DNA from: Diatrype stigma
Lineage: Eukaryota; Ascomycota; Sordariomycetes; Xylariales; Diatrypaceae
DNA: 64,000 bases
NCBI GenBank assembly: GCA_022225965.2
Contig: JAKJXP020000089.1
Coordinates: 146,702 to 210,701, forward strand
Reading direction: 5' to 3'
The notes beneath the pieces were generated by a model. It worked only from the letters and a program-made list of their open reading frames with translations. It was not told the origin of the DNA and made no database searches. Below, piece by piece: positions 1 to 11,569 of this stretch (within the stretch, counting starts at the first letter, position 1; every line of letters begins with the position of its first letter). The position numbers and the translations under genes are program-made.

Positions 1-2052
1 GCTTTCCATTGCTTCCTTCGCAGTGACAGCGTCCCGGCGAGTCACCATCTTCACGAATGCATGACGCTTGTCCTTATTGACAATGCATGTCTGAACTTGT
101 CCATGGCGATTGAAAATGCTCCGAAGCTCACTCTCAGGACAAGTCACACCCCCGACGAATAGGGTTCTGCTTAGGACTATTATGATCGTTTGTTAGTATA
201 TTATATGGTGGATCTAGAGTGAACTGGTGAACATACCCTTGATGTGACCACTTGGAATGGTCCGATCGTAGTCAACCCACTTCGTGGCTGGTGGTTGGGG
301 ATAGTCATCCTGAGGGCTCGGACTACGAACCCGACGTCCCGGTGGGCTACGTTGGCGATAATCCTGGGTTCTGCCTCGTCCAGGGCCGGGCGAATCACGG
401 TGGTAAGAGCCATAATCCCGATCATTACGGCCACGAGGAGAATCCCAGTGACGCTGTGGGGAACGTGATCTCGACCGGTTGGCATATCTATTCGGGGACC
501 GCACTTGACTGTATTCAGAGCGATCACGTGACTCACTATGGCCGTAGCCATCTTGGCCCCATGCAGCACCATACGGAGGCTGACCGGGCTGAGGAATCGG
601 GGCGGCCGGCGCGGCTGCGGCGCCCGCAGTACTTTGCATGCTAGCTACAAGAGCCGGGATCTTATCATACGGGACTCCTTGGCTAGCTAGAAGCTGTATC
701 AACATAACCTGTTGCTGGAGGGTGGGATCCATGCCAGTGGCCTGTGGTGCGGGTGCGGGTGCTACACCGGGAGCTACTACACCAGGAAATCCCTGAGGCG
801 GAGCACTTGCTGGTACTGGCAGTACAGGAGGTTGAGTGGGGGGTTGACTAAGTTGAGGATACTGAAAAGGCATTCCAGGAGCATTGACAGGTGGGACTGT
901 AGGGAATGCAGCTTGGTTCTGGACTGGCGTGGAGGTAAGAGAAGTGGGAGGGACTACTCCTGGCACGCCATACGCCGTAGCCGGGGCCGGGACAGCATGG
1001 TTGCTAGGTGCAGCCGTGATGTTTTGTCGGGCGATGTTGGCAAGAGCCTCCATGATAGCATTCGGTGCCTCGGTAGTGGAAGGTTTAGCCTCAGCCAGGC
1101 CTGGAAGGGGGCCGGGCGGGGGAGTCCCAACAGGTGTTGTTGACTCATCTAAGTCGAAGCAGAATATTAGAGATCATCTTTATACCATACAGCATGGACA
1201 GTGCAAACTTGGAGACCAAACTAGTGTTGAGAATGATGGAAACCTACTCTTAACAGCCGGAGCGCTAAGCTTTTGCTTGAAAGACTCGATCAAGGGCACA
1301 GGGAACGTCTGGCCCTTCTCCCAGATGTCAATGAGCTTCTTAATCTTCTCCTACACGAAAGGGTCAAGTAAGTGCATGTTCTTAGTCATGGTTCTAGCAG
1401 ATATCGTGGCCGGGCCACCCGGGTACCCAGGTGAGACTAGGTCGATCACCAGGCATATACAGATGTCTCGAGCGGCAGACGGCGAATAAACCGTCTCTTG
1501 AGACAACAGCCATGTCGTTGACCTGCTATGTTGACCTCTTATGGACGTGCTGCTGCCGAGACTACAATGGGCGGGCCCGTAGATGTGTAATGAAAGCGTA
1601 CCTTTTGTTCTGCAGGGGCATTCTGAATAATGTCATTCATAAGCACGGGGAGCAATTCCGTAACTCTATTCACGCCACAGGCATAGGTTCCATCGGGAGC
1701 AGAATTATTGATCTGTTGGCCTTGCTGCTTGGCATGGTCGACCCATCTTCGGGTTACGGAATCTACAACGTAGAGTACTCCTAGCTTGTGTGTTCCAGGC
1801 GCCTTCTTGAAGTGAGTGTAGATCTTCTGAATCAAAGCAGATTCGTACTACAAGACAGGGGCGAATGAATATTAGCTTTGGTCATGGCAATGACGAATAC
1901 CCTATCATTACAATGCGACCGATGCTTACCTGAACATTTTCGACACAAAGGGCCGTCAACGACTGAATCTTAGATCCCGAGACCCCGGGAGGTTTCAGGG
2001 CCAGCATGGCGTTCAAGCCAGCTTCCAACTCTGTTACTGAGGGAGCAGACAT
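1..2052 (-). CDS. seb1: Nrd1/Seb1-type CID-RRM transcription termination factor (partial, 3' end outside window)
   Basis: The protein binds the RNA polymerase II C-terminal domain and nascent RNA to direct termination and 3' processing in the nucleus. Exons on the minus strand are 2052-1930, 1847-1602, 1350-1248, 1148-237 and 176 to the window edge; all junctions keep frame (introns 82, 251, 99 and 60 nt). Residues 1 to about 155 form a CTD-interacting domain (KPPGVSGSKIQSLT, VVDSVTRRW, IDIWEKGQTFP). A long Pro/Ala/Gln-rich linker and an RS/RD-rich stretch (RSRSRSPQRH) follow, and then an RRM begins with RNP2-like LFVGGV and RNP1-like RHAFVKM before the window ends. I chose the ATG at 2052; another in-frame ATG lies five codons upstream. 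The CID, RS and RRM order matches S. pombe Seb1 and yeast Nrd1. Identity is secure at family level; the C-terminus is not visible. Confidence 0.9.
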
Positions 2053-4591
2053 CTTGTCTGGCGACACTCTTTCAAGTCTACGCTAAGTGGTCGGTCGTGA
2101 TGCAACTGCAACTGCAACTGCAACTGTAACTGCAAATGCAAGTGTGATTTGCAATGGCGTTCTAGTCTCTCGGTGCTAAAGACGAGACAAATAGCAAGAA
2201 AGACAGCGCAGCCACTGTCGGCGACACTAGAGGTGAGACTCGTGATGTAGTCCTAAGATAGCCCTAAGATTCACCGAAGTACGAGTACGAGAGGGTCTGG
2301 GTCTTGGTACGCGGACTACTACTTGTGCTTTGCTTGTCGCGTCGCGTTTCAACGTATTACAGAGCACTCAAAGCATTCGCATTCATTAGTTGGAGGTCGA
2401 ATACGCAGAATGCATGCTCCAAGAAATCTTGGACTGTGAGTTAGGATGGACGAAATGGGCCGGGTTTAGTGCCAGTCGGCAGTAGATCTAGAAGTATCGC
2501 AGTTTTCTGCGAAGTGCCTAGAGAGGGTTGAAGGTTGGATAAAAGGAAAAACGAGGTAAAATGCTGGCGCAAGTATAGAGTGTGAGTGTTTTTTTGTAGT
2601 GCAGACGTGCAGGCAGGCGTGTAGACGTGCAGTGCAGATGGCAGATGTGCAGTATTCCTGGCGACACACTGCTGAAGGTCTGGAACCTGGAATCCGGATA
2701 TTTGCTAGGCAACCTTGACTGAGCCAGCAAGAACAGCGCTTGGCGGGTTGGTTTGATTACTGGATGCAAATCAAGGTCGCAATAATACTTAAGCAGTGCT
2801 TGCCACCGGCGCTGAATGGTCGCGATGGGAAAGAGGTCGTCGAGTAGTGAACGTTACTACGTGGGTTGAAATGAAGATGAAGATGAAGATGAAGCCGCGA
2901 TGGTGAGACGCAGAGACGCGGAGATGCAGATGGTAAAGAGGAAAAGGTCGACTCGGTTGGTGCTGAGTTGGAGAAGAGGTGGTTGGCAGGTTGGTTGGAG
3001 GAGTCGGTTATTAATTAGTTAGAAGGTTCATATCGGCAGTGGCGGAGTTTTTTCCTCTCTCTTTTCTAGTGGGAGGTTGCCCCACTTCTAGGAAGTTAAG
3101 CCTTGTGAGGCAAGTGAAGCATGTGAGGGCCCCGGAGACAGCGCACAGCTGCTTCAATGTTAACGGAGGCATTTTAGGTACATACACAGCGTCTATTATG
3201 TAGCAGTTCTAGCAGTTCTAGGCATGTACGTAGGCATTATTCAGGCATTATCAAGGCGCTATCCAACGCGCAAGGTTTGAGCACAGTCGGCACAGTTGCA
3301 GTCACATATTGGACATGAATGTATGGCCTGATTCTCCTCGCTGTGTAACTGAAGCCTCAGGCCACCTGCCAGCTTACCTACCACTGTGCATACCAACCAG
3401 GTTGCCATGTCCGATACTCACCCTACCTACTTCGTACATACAGTAGCAACTGATAGCAGTCGCCTGGTCCGTGTGAGCAGACAGGTATGACTGTAGCCTA
3501 GGTACCAAACATACTAACTACCTACATACCTTGTATTGTACCTGCATACCTCTAAACTGTTGCGATTGCAGGATGCTTTATGCTTCAGTCATATTTAAAG
3601 GAAATAGAGAAACCCAGACAGCCAACACTAATAACATACTATACCCATCTAGCGAATGAAAAGATATGTGATTCTCATTGACAGTCGAGTCTTGGTCTAC
3701 ATACTATATCTAAGGTCTAACTAAGGTCCGAAGCTACGAAAACCCCTCAATACATACAGGTAATCACGTTCGTCCTTGTATGGTGGAGAATCGGGTAGTT
3801 CAGCTGCTAGGAAGATGATACGTAATGCCGACAATTGTCAAAACCGCCATGTGGCATTGATACCTGAAGAGACTGAGAGAATGCAATCATAGCTGATATT
3901 CACTGTTCCGTCTATACCTAGGATCAATACCAAGTATGACCTCACAAGATGATGGTATTCTTAGTTCTTACAGAGGGCCCAAACTATAAGCGCATTTACG
4001 AAGATGGGGAGCTCAACGGCCACAAAGAAAAAACCAGGAAAAGCCGAAAAGATGGAGATTGAGAGGTAATTGGTAGCGGGATGATGCCGATAAGATGCGA
4101 TGCATCCCACGTACATACCTACATACATCTCGAGGTACCGGGAGTTAAAAGGACCGTTTCAGCGTAGTATGTAGGTACATATATGTATGTTATGTCACTG
4201 TGGCGGGCCCGACGAAAGGCGCTTGGCAAGGAATTACCCAATCGACCGCGGTAATTCATCAACAAAACTTCCTTTGGCCCCAAATGGCGCCAAAAAGGCC
4301 CGGCAAAGATCACGGACACGACACACCCCGGGCCCCAGGCCAATTCGGATCCCTGGAAGCATTTTGCCGCTAAGCCCGCCCTGCTCGACTACCACCTTTG
4401 CTCTATTTTCTTGAATTTTATTTGTCTCAACCGACAATTATCACCACAACCATCTTTTCACTTCTTTCACGTACCAAAGTACGCCAGAATCTAGACTTCC
4501 CCCTTTGAGTCTTTCTAATATCCCCTCGTATATTCTCCTTGTCCCTTACTTCTGCTGGTTTTGTCATTGCATTAGCCGGCGCACACACAAG
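2053..4591. other. Divergent intergenic region seb1 / citrate synthase
   Basis: No gene is supported here. It holds the upstream regions of both flanking, divergently transcribed genes. Visible structure: a TGCAAC hexamer repeat at about 2099-2141, a GATGAA repeat at 2871-2895, and TACCTA/TACATA-rich tracts at about 3480-3560 and 4105-4190. The few open frames (such as 2518-2769 minus) lack family motifs and follow the low-complexity DNA. Confidence 0.7.
4238..4344 (+). promoter_or_regulatory. Two CCAAT boxes upstream of citrate synthase
   Basis: CCAAT pentamers occur at 4238-4242 and 4340-4344, about 350 and 250 bp upstream of the citrate synthase ATG, in a GC-rich stretch that also carries a CCGCGG palindrome. 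CCAAT boxes are bound by the HAP complex, which controls respiratory and TCA genes in fungi. Presence of the motif is seen; function is inferred, and pentamers also occur by chance. Confidence 0.3.
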
Positions 4592-6191
4592 ATGGCTGCT
4601 ACGCTACGCCTAGGTTCGGCCGCTCTGCGAGCTTCGAGGACCTCGGGCTTCACTGCCCGCACCACCGGCTTCAACTTTGCGCGATGCTATTCCGCTAAGT
4701 CACAGGTATGGTTTTCCTCGGAGGTTGCGGGTTGGACGATGTTGCATTGGTGGAGCTGACTAACCGCTTCCAGAGTCTGAAAGAGCGTTTTGCCGCGCTC
4801 CTGCCCGAGAAGATCGAGGAGATCAAGGCTCTGAGGAAGTAAGCAGCAGACCGACCAACCAATTCACATACGCGGGTCTTCTAACGTTACCGAAATAGAG
4901 AGCACGGTTCCAAGGTTGTCGACAAGGTCACCCTTGACCAGGTCTACGGTGGTGCCCGTGGCATCAAGGCCCTCGTATGGGAGGGCTCCGTCCTCGACTC
5001 CGAGGAGGGTATCCGCTTCCGTGGCAAGACCATTCCCGAATGCCAAGAGCTCCTACCCAAGGCCCCTGGTGGCAAGGAGCCTCTCCCTGAAGGTATGCGA
5101 TTGCTGCGACTGCCCTCTGTGCCGTGATCCCTAAAGCTAATGAATTAGGTATCTTCTGGCTTCTCCTGACCGGCGAGGTCCCCACTGAGCAGCAGGTCCG
5201 CGATCTCTCGGCCGAGTGGGCCGCCCGATCCGATGTGCCCAAGTTCGTCGAGGAGCTCATCGACCGCTGCCCTACCGATCTCCACCCCATGGCTCAGTTC
5301 TCGCTCGCCGTCACCGCCCTCGAGCACACTTCCTCTTTCGCCAAGGCCTACGCCAAGGGCATCAACAAGAAGGAGTACTGGGGATACACCTTCGAGGACT
5401 CCATGGACCTGATTGCCAAGCTGCCCAACATCGCTGCCCGCATCTACCAGAACGTCTTCAAGGGCGGAAAGGTTGCCCCCGTCCAGAGCGACAAGGACTA
5501 CAGTTTCAACTTCGCCAACCAGCTGGGTTTCGGTGACAACGCGGACTTCGTTGAGCTGATGCGCCTCTACCTGACCATCCACACCGACCACGAGGGTGGT
5601 AACGTCAGCGCGCACACCACCCACCTTGTCGGCTCTGCCCTCAGCTCTCCCTTCCTGTCCCTCGCTGCCGGTCTCAACGGTCTCGCCGGCCCCCTGCACG
5701 GTCTTGCCAACCAGGAGGTGCTGAACTGGCTCACCGAGATGAAGAAGAGCGTTGGCGATGACCTCAGCGACAAGGCCATCACCGACTACCTCTGGTCCAC
5801 GCTGAACTCGGGCCGCGTCGTCCCCGGCTACGGCCACGCCGTCCTCCGCAAGACCGACCCCCGGTACATGGCGCAGCGCGTGTTCGCCCAGGACAAGATG
5901 CCCAACGACCCGATGTTCCAGCTGGTCAGCCAGGTCTACAAGATCGCGCCCGGCGTCCTGACCGAGCACGGCAAGACCAAGAACCCCTACCCCAACGTCG
6001 ACGCCCACTCGGGTGTCCTGCTCCAGTACTACGGCCTGACCGAGTCGAGCTTCTACACCGTCCTGTTCGGTGTGTCGCGCGCCATCGGCGTCCTGCCCCA
6101 GCTCATCATCGACCGCGCCGTCGGCGCCCCCATCGAGCGCCCCAAGAGCTTCTCCACTGCCAAGTGGAAGGAGATCGCCGCCAAGGCATAG
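4592..6191 (+). CDS. cit1: Citrate synthase, mitochondrial
   Basis: The enzyme condenses acetyl-CoA and oxaloacetate to citrate in the mitochondrial matrix, the entry step of the TCA cycle. Exons are 4592-4705, 4774-4838, 4899-5092 and 5149-6191 (introns 68, 60 and 56 nt), giving 471 residues, the usual length for fungal mitochondrial forms. The first ~35 residues are Arg/Ser/Ala-rich with no acidic residues, a typical presequence ending near ARCYSA. The catalytic residues sit in their expected motifs: His308 (GPLHG), His354 ([13 protein letters not shown], the family signature) and Asp409 (PNVDAHSG). All three are offset by 34 from the pig enzyme numbering, so the model has no gap through the active site. 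Last-exon codons are strongly G/C-ending, consistent with high expression. I rejected an in-frame ATG at about 4505 because it would put a hydrophobic stretch ahead of the presequence. The methylcitrate synthase paralogue is less likely but not excluded without alignment. Confidence 0.95.
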
Positions 6192-8172
6192 ATCAATCTG
6201 CGCGAAGCATGGTTGATTGCGTTGGGCCTGTTGTCGAATGATAACAGCGGGGAGAGGGGGATTATACAAAGAGGTTAAATGAACGAACTCAATTCCGGGG
6301 GCAGTGTTATTGTATCAAAAAAAGGGGGGGAGGGATCGCATTAGATGGAGCTCTCACTGATACCAATGCTGCGCTTGTATGTACAATAGATAATTCCATA
6401 ACGTGTCTACGTCTGCTCTATGTCTGTCTACCTAATATCGTCGTTCCCTGCCTAAGTACATAAGTTTTGGTTGTGTCATGACGAGCCTACGTGCCAGCCA
6501 TGATCGTAAGCCTTTCTACCTACTGAGTCTGGACCTTGGGCAATCCTCGTTCCGCTGCAGGGATCGTACCTATCCAACTGATCTTCGTCCTTTGCTTCGG
6601 ATAACGCTTCATCGGGTATAACTCCTTTTATAGCGTTGAAATTGGTTCATTCCCGACTATCATCTTACTTATTATTGCTCTGATACTACGTAGGTAGCTA
6701 ACAATATATCTTACAAATATGAATGCACGCGCAAATTGCCTACTCAACGACAGAGCTCAGGTACGTAAACCATCCAAGGATGCACTAGGATCGTAGGTAC
6801 ACCGCTGCTAACCAACTAAGTACAGCTTACAGCAGCTAGGTACGATGCCGGATAATCTCACCAAGTTCGGTGTAATTCGTTCGCATGTCAGCCAACGATC
6901 GCAGCGACATTCGAATTTCCAAGTACTCAATCTTACCCGCCTCGCCAGCATTGAACTTGAAAAAAAGTCCCAATTGAATTTTACTTATTGGTAGTTATTT
7001 CTTGTATCCTCTTTTCGCAGCAGGGTGCAGAGCTCCACTAGAGGTTAATTCATGATAGGTATCATGATTCACGATCATCAAGTTCAAACTGTTTCACGAC
7101 CTCGGGACCTCCCTTACTACGTAGTATAGCAACGCAACCGAGGATCGGTCGACTCCCTCCCTCATTGGACCCCGGTTAGGAGGTAGGTAGGGTAAGCTGT
7201 AGGGTATTGCACGTAGTCGAAGCTGTAGGAAGAGATAAGCTAAGAGAAGAAGAAGGCTTGGGGAAATTCCGGCGCGGGCCCTTCCTTTTTTTCTTACTCC
7301 AGCCTCTCAACACTCTCGAAAAATCTCACCGGACTCGGTTGGTTGGCTTTCAACTGCTGGGCGCTAGACTACCTTACCTACATACATACTACATACAAGA
7401 AGGTACCTGGCCAGCTATCTTGTTACGCAGTAACCACTAGGCTACGAAGTAGGTACCAGGTAGCTCTTAGTAAGTCGGTGTCGATAGCCGTACCCGTACG
7501 TACTACGTATGCAGCCTACATGTATGTACATAGTTGAACCCCCCGGCTCCCCAGCGATTTCCAGGTTGTCTGTTTATTACCTACCAGGTACTTATCGTCC
7601 CGATATTCACATCGGCCAGCATCTTCTCAGCGGTAACGAACTCGTTCAGCCAACGGCGATCTATCTGTCTACATAGTATCTGCCTATCTGCCATAGTTAG
7701 ATTGCTCTACTTGCTTTTTCTTCTTCTTCAACACTTCTACAGCCTCATCTCGATCCAAACCTGTAAGTACTTGTTTTCCTATTACTCATTGCCTTTTCTA
7801 CCAAGAGCAAAGAAGAGTACCCAGTGGTCGTACAACTTGCTCGCAGCCAAGACGACCGTTTCAATACCATAAGTGCCTACCTACCTACTTGGGTACCTCC
7901 CTATTGAATCCAGCCAACCAGCGCATTATTAGATGATCCGTTTTGTCCCGAATCCAGCTGATCATCTCTCGAGACCAGAGTAAACTTCCGCTCGGCGACT
8001 ATCCTCGTCTATCCTCTCTACTCCGCAACTAGTAGCCTCTCTCCAGCCGAACCCCATCCTCCACACTCCCCCTCACCCCCCTTTTTTCGTCCCTCCCTCC
8101 TCCTTTCCCTCCCGCGACGAAGCACCCGTCTGCCTTGGTCAGGCCCCCCCGTCCTTCCACCACCAACCTACG
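6192..8172. other. Intergenic region citrate synthase / citrate carrier
   Basis: It contains the citrate synthase 3' region and the carrier promoter. TACCTA/TACATA-rich tracts are dense at about 7375-7530, and a pyrimidine-rich stretch lies at 8060-8160 just ahead of the carrier ATG, as is common in fungal leaders. Short open frames at 7207-7440 and 7534-7872 translate the low-complexity DNA and show no family motif. Confidence 0.7.
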
Positions 8173-9234
8173 ATGTCCCTCTCCTCCTCGCCCTCCGCCG
8201 CCGCGGCGTCGCCGGCGCCGCCGAAGCTCGAGAAGAAGCCGATCAAGTTCAGCAACCTGCTGCTGGGCGCGTCGCTGAACCTGTTCGAGGTGACGACGCT
8301 CGGGCAGCCGCTGGAGGTGGTGAAGACGACGATGGCGAGCCAGCGCGAGCTCGGCTTCCCCGCGGCGCTGCGCCACGTCTGGGGCCGCGGCGGCGTCTTC
8401 GGCTTCTACCAGGGCCTGATCCCCTGGGCGTGGATCGAGGCGTCGACCAAGGGCGCGGTGCTGCTGTTCGTGGCCTCCGAGGCCGAGTACTACGCCCGCG
8501 TGGCGGGCGCGTCCGACTTCGGCAGCGGCATCCTCGGCGGCGTGGCCGGCGGCGTCGCCCAGGCCTACGCCACCATGGGCTTCTGCACCTGCATGAAGAC
8601 GGTCGAGATCACGCAGCACAAGATGGCGGCGGCGGGGGCGAAGCCGCCCGGCACCTTCCAGACCTTCATGGGCATCTACCGCCGCGAGGGCATCCGCGGC
8701 ATCAACCGGGGCGTCAACGCCGTCGCCATCCGCCAGATGACCAACTGGGGCTCGCGCTTCGGCCTGTCGCGCCTGGCCGAGCAGGGCATCCGCCGCGCCA
8801 CCGGCAAGGAGCACGGCGAGAAGCTCCACGCCGCCGAGGCCATCCTCGCCTCCGCCCTGGGCGGCGGCCTGTCCGCCTGGAACCAGCCCATCGAGGTCAT
8901 CCGCGTCGAGATGCAGAGCAAGAAGGACGACCCCAACCGCCCCAAGAAGATGACCGTCGGCAACACCGCCAAGTACATCTACGAGACCAACGGGCTCAAG
9001 GGCCTGTACCGCGGCGTCGCCCCGCGCATCGGGCTCAGCGTCTGGCAGACGGTTTGCATGGTGGCTCTGGGTGATATGTGAGTTTCCCCCTGTCTTTCTT
9101 TCGTCTCCTCAACACCTTACTTCACTTTATCTTCAAACCCGAGGAATTAGCTGCTAACTGATGCTTCCTCACAATACAGGGCCAAGAGCTACGTTGAGAA
9201 GTTGACTGGTGACAAGGTCACTGCTAAGCATTAG
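8173..9234 (+). CDS. yhm2: Mitochondrial citrate/2-oxoglutarate carrier, Yhm2 family
   Basis: This inner-membrane carrier exchanges matrix citrate for cytosolic 2-oxoglutarate, feeding cytosolic acetyl-CoA and NADPH; the yeast protein is also found with mitochondrial DNA. Exons are 8173-9077 and 9180-9234 (intron 102 nt), giving 319 residues, the normal mitochondrial-carrier size. Three repeats are visible: PLEVVK near residue 45, the variant GFCTCMKTVE near 136 in place of the Pro-containing signature, and PIEVIR near 239. The irregular second repeat and the QPLEVVKTTMA context point to Yhm2 rather than the SLC25A1-type carrier. The short last exon ends in KH without a targeting signal, as expected for carriers. 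Codon third positions are almost all G or C. It lies 2 kb downstream of citrate synthase on the same strand. Confidence 0.9.
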
Positions 9235-10435
9235 GCGGCGTTTAGCGTGGGGGTCTTATTTTTTTATGCATAGGTCTCTCTTGAGGACACGCGAGGAAGA
9301 AAAATAGACCTGCGGCGGCGCGGCGGTATTATGGGACATGGCAATGGTGATGTTCTGATGTTTCTGGTTTCTTTTGGTTTTAATTTCATGCTTCATGGTA
9401 TGGTCGATATAGACATTTCCCGCCGACGTTTTGTCACCCTATTTCGGGCTCATGCAGGCAAGCATCTTGCTTTGCTATCGTTGTTGCTGCTTCTTCTAGC
9501 CAGCTACCTAGCCTGCCCAAGCGAGGGGCTGCTGTTGAGAAATGGGAGGACCAACGCTCCGACTAATATAGAGCTTTTGTGATCCTACGCAACAGCATGT
9601 TGGCCTCGATAGATGTTCTCTTAAGTGATTAATGGTGCTGTAATTCCTTCGAAACTCGACACTAAAGACTGTCAACGGTACTAACTACTCGCCAGGGGGG
9701 TCCTCTGTAGCTCGATGGTACAGAAAATTGAAAGCGATATACGACGAATGATACAATTCATTCCTCTAGCAATGCTCAGCTTTGATGCTCACTACAGGCC
9801 GATACCATACCAGACAAGAGTCAACACCAAAAGATGCGAATGGCAACCGCCGCTACACAGCAAGGCACATCATGATCATTGTTGTTCTTTCCCTTCAGAG
9901 AATATATTCGCCCCCCTCCATTTCCTGCAAAGCCCCTGATGATTTGTAGGATCATACCAGCTGAAGAGTGCATATCTAGGCTCCAAACTCACGTACGGGA
10001 AATACTCCCAACCACCGGCTAGTCTGGCCAGTTATAATCATCATCATATAGGACAATGCCGTCAACACACATGCTACATAGGTAGCTACACGGGTACATA
10101 GGCTGGTATTCACATACCTTTGTAGAATCCTACCCCGGTTCGTTCTAGATCTCATTACGACCGCGGTAATATAGAAACAGTGGAGCGACTTCAACGCGAC
10201 GAAGAGCTGCAAGAGGCAAACTAGAGCTCAGCTGCCTACTATAGTCTATAATCATGGTCTAGCTGCCTAAGCCTAGGCGCTACCTATATTAGGCCCGGCC
10301 CCAACTCATCTGCCCCTGACGATGAATTCTATTATACTAGGTATCACGGCTGACTGACTGATGGGCGGCATCGTCTTTTCTTCCGTCTGCCCTTCGTCAC
10401 TGTAGCTCTCTCCGGCCCTTACTAGTTACTTAGCT
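9235..10435. other. Intergenic region
   Basis: I see no supported gene. The open frame at 9331-9582 is probably carrier 3' UTR, and those at 9715-9939 and 9976-10212 (minus) have no recognisable features. Confidence 0.65.
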
Positions 10436-11569
10436 ATGATCCCAAAGATGGGACCACGAGCAACAACAACAGCAGCAGCATCATCCCTCGCGGGCGCCGC
10501 GGTGCTGCTGAACCTCCTCCTCCCCCTCCTCCTCCTGCTCCCGCAGCCGGCGTCGTGCGCCTTCAGCCTCGACACCGTCGCCACGGACGTGTGGTACTAC
10601 GTGCACAACCACCTGGCGGACACGACGTCGGCGGCGTGCCTGGCGGCCTACGCGGCCCCCATCGCCTGCGACGACACCCTGCTGAAGCTGGTGTCCTCCG
10701 AGAGCCCCAACTTCGACCCGGGCCCCGACGACCTCGCGCGCGTCTGCGCGGCGCCGTGCCGGGCCGCGCTCGAGGCTTACGTCGCGGGCGTCGAGGCCGC
10801 CTGCAAGCTCGAGGACGGCGACGCTGCGCTCGTCAGCGCCAACGTCAAGCCCAGGCCGCGCGTGCCCGTGGCCGTCGTGGGCCAGATCTTCCAGTACGAG
10901 TACGCGTGGGCGTGCTCGAAGGACAGGTGAGTGAAAGAAAGAAACGATGCGATGAGGAGAGGGCAGTGTGAAGTGGGTAGCTTGGTCGTTGTTTACGTTC
11001 TTTCTTTCTTACCAAGACGAAAAAAAAATTATTCTAGCTCGAGCTGGTGCTACCTCAGCTACCCGACGAGCGGGGTGTGGGCCCGGACCGACTTCAGCTG
11101 CGACAACGAGTGCGCGACACAGTTCTTCTCCAACGCGCACGAGCTTCCCGGCGCCGACTACCTGTTCAGCGTCTACACGCTGACGGAGCGGTCCGACTGG
11201 TGGGAGAACCAGTGGGACGAGGGCTGGGAGCATGTGCTCGAGTGCCGCGATGGCGACGACGACGGCGGCGACGGTGATGACGGCGGCGATGAAGGGGATA
11301 GCAGCAGCAGCAGCAGCACCAGCAGAGACAACAACAGCTCGCGGACTTCGACGACGAGCTCAGACGATGGAACACCGACAGCAGCGAGTACCGCCACCAC
11401 TACCACCGCCACCACCGCCGCGACAACGGCGGCGACGACGACAACGACCGAGCCCTCCTCTACCGCCGCTGATGCAACAGCGAGCGTCGCGTCCGAACTG
11501 CCCACGAGCACGTCGGACAGTGCCGCCGCGGGACGTCTGCGATCCCCGTTCAGGGGTATCTGGTTTTAG
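10436..11569 (+). CDS. Secreted Cys-containing protein with Ser/Thr/Asp-rich tail (LysM-protein-like module, no LysM)
   Basis: Exons are 10436-10926 and 11038-11569 (intron 111 nt, phase 2), encoding 340 residues. A hydrophobic leucine run at about residues 20-38 followed by PASCAF is a signal peptide. The mature N-terminal half has spaced cysteines (AACLAAYAAPIACDDTLL, VCAAPCRAALEAY, EAACK, ACSKD, SSWCYL), an arrangement like the non-LysM spacer regions of fungal multi-LysM secreted proteins, but no LysM repeat is evident. A second Cys group (FSCDNECA, LECRD) follows. From about residue 255 the chain is acidic and then Ser/Thr-rich, a likely O-glycosylated stalk. The C-terminus (RLRSPFRGIWF) lacks the long hydrophobic end of a GPI signal. 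Function is unknown; a wall-associated or effector-like role is possible but only inferred. Confidence 0.75.

Noticed and set aside
4505..4591. In-frame upstream ATG extending citrate synthase by 29 residues
   Set aside because: It would place a hydrophobic, Cys-containing stretch before a typical mitochondrial presequence that starts with [12 protein letters not shown].
5145..6269. 374-codon open frame antisense to citrate synthase
   Set aside because: It mirrors the GC-rich coding strand of a certain gene and has Val/Gly/Glu-rich composition typical of antisense shadows.
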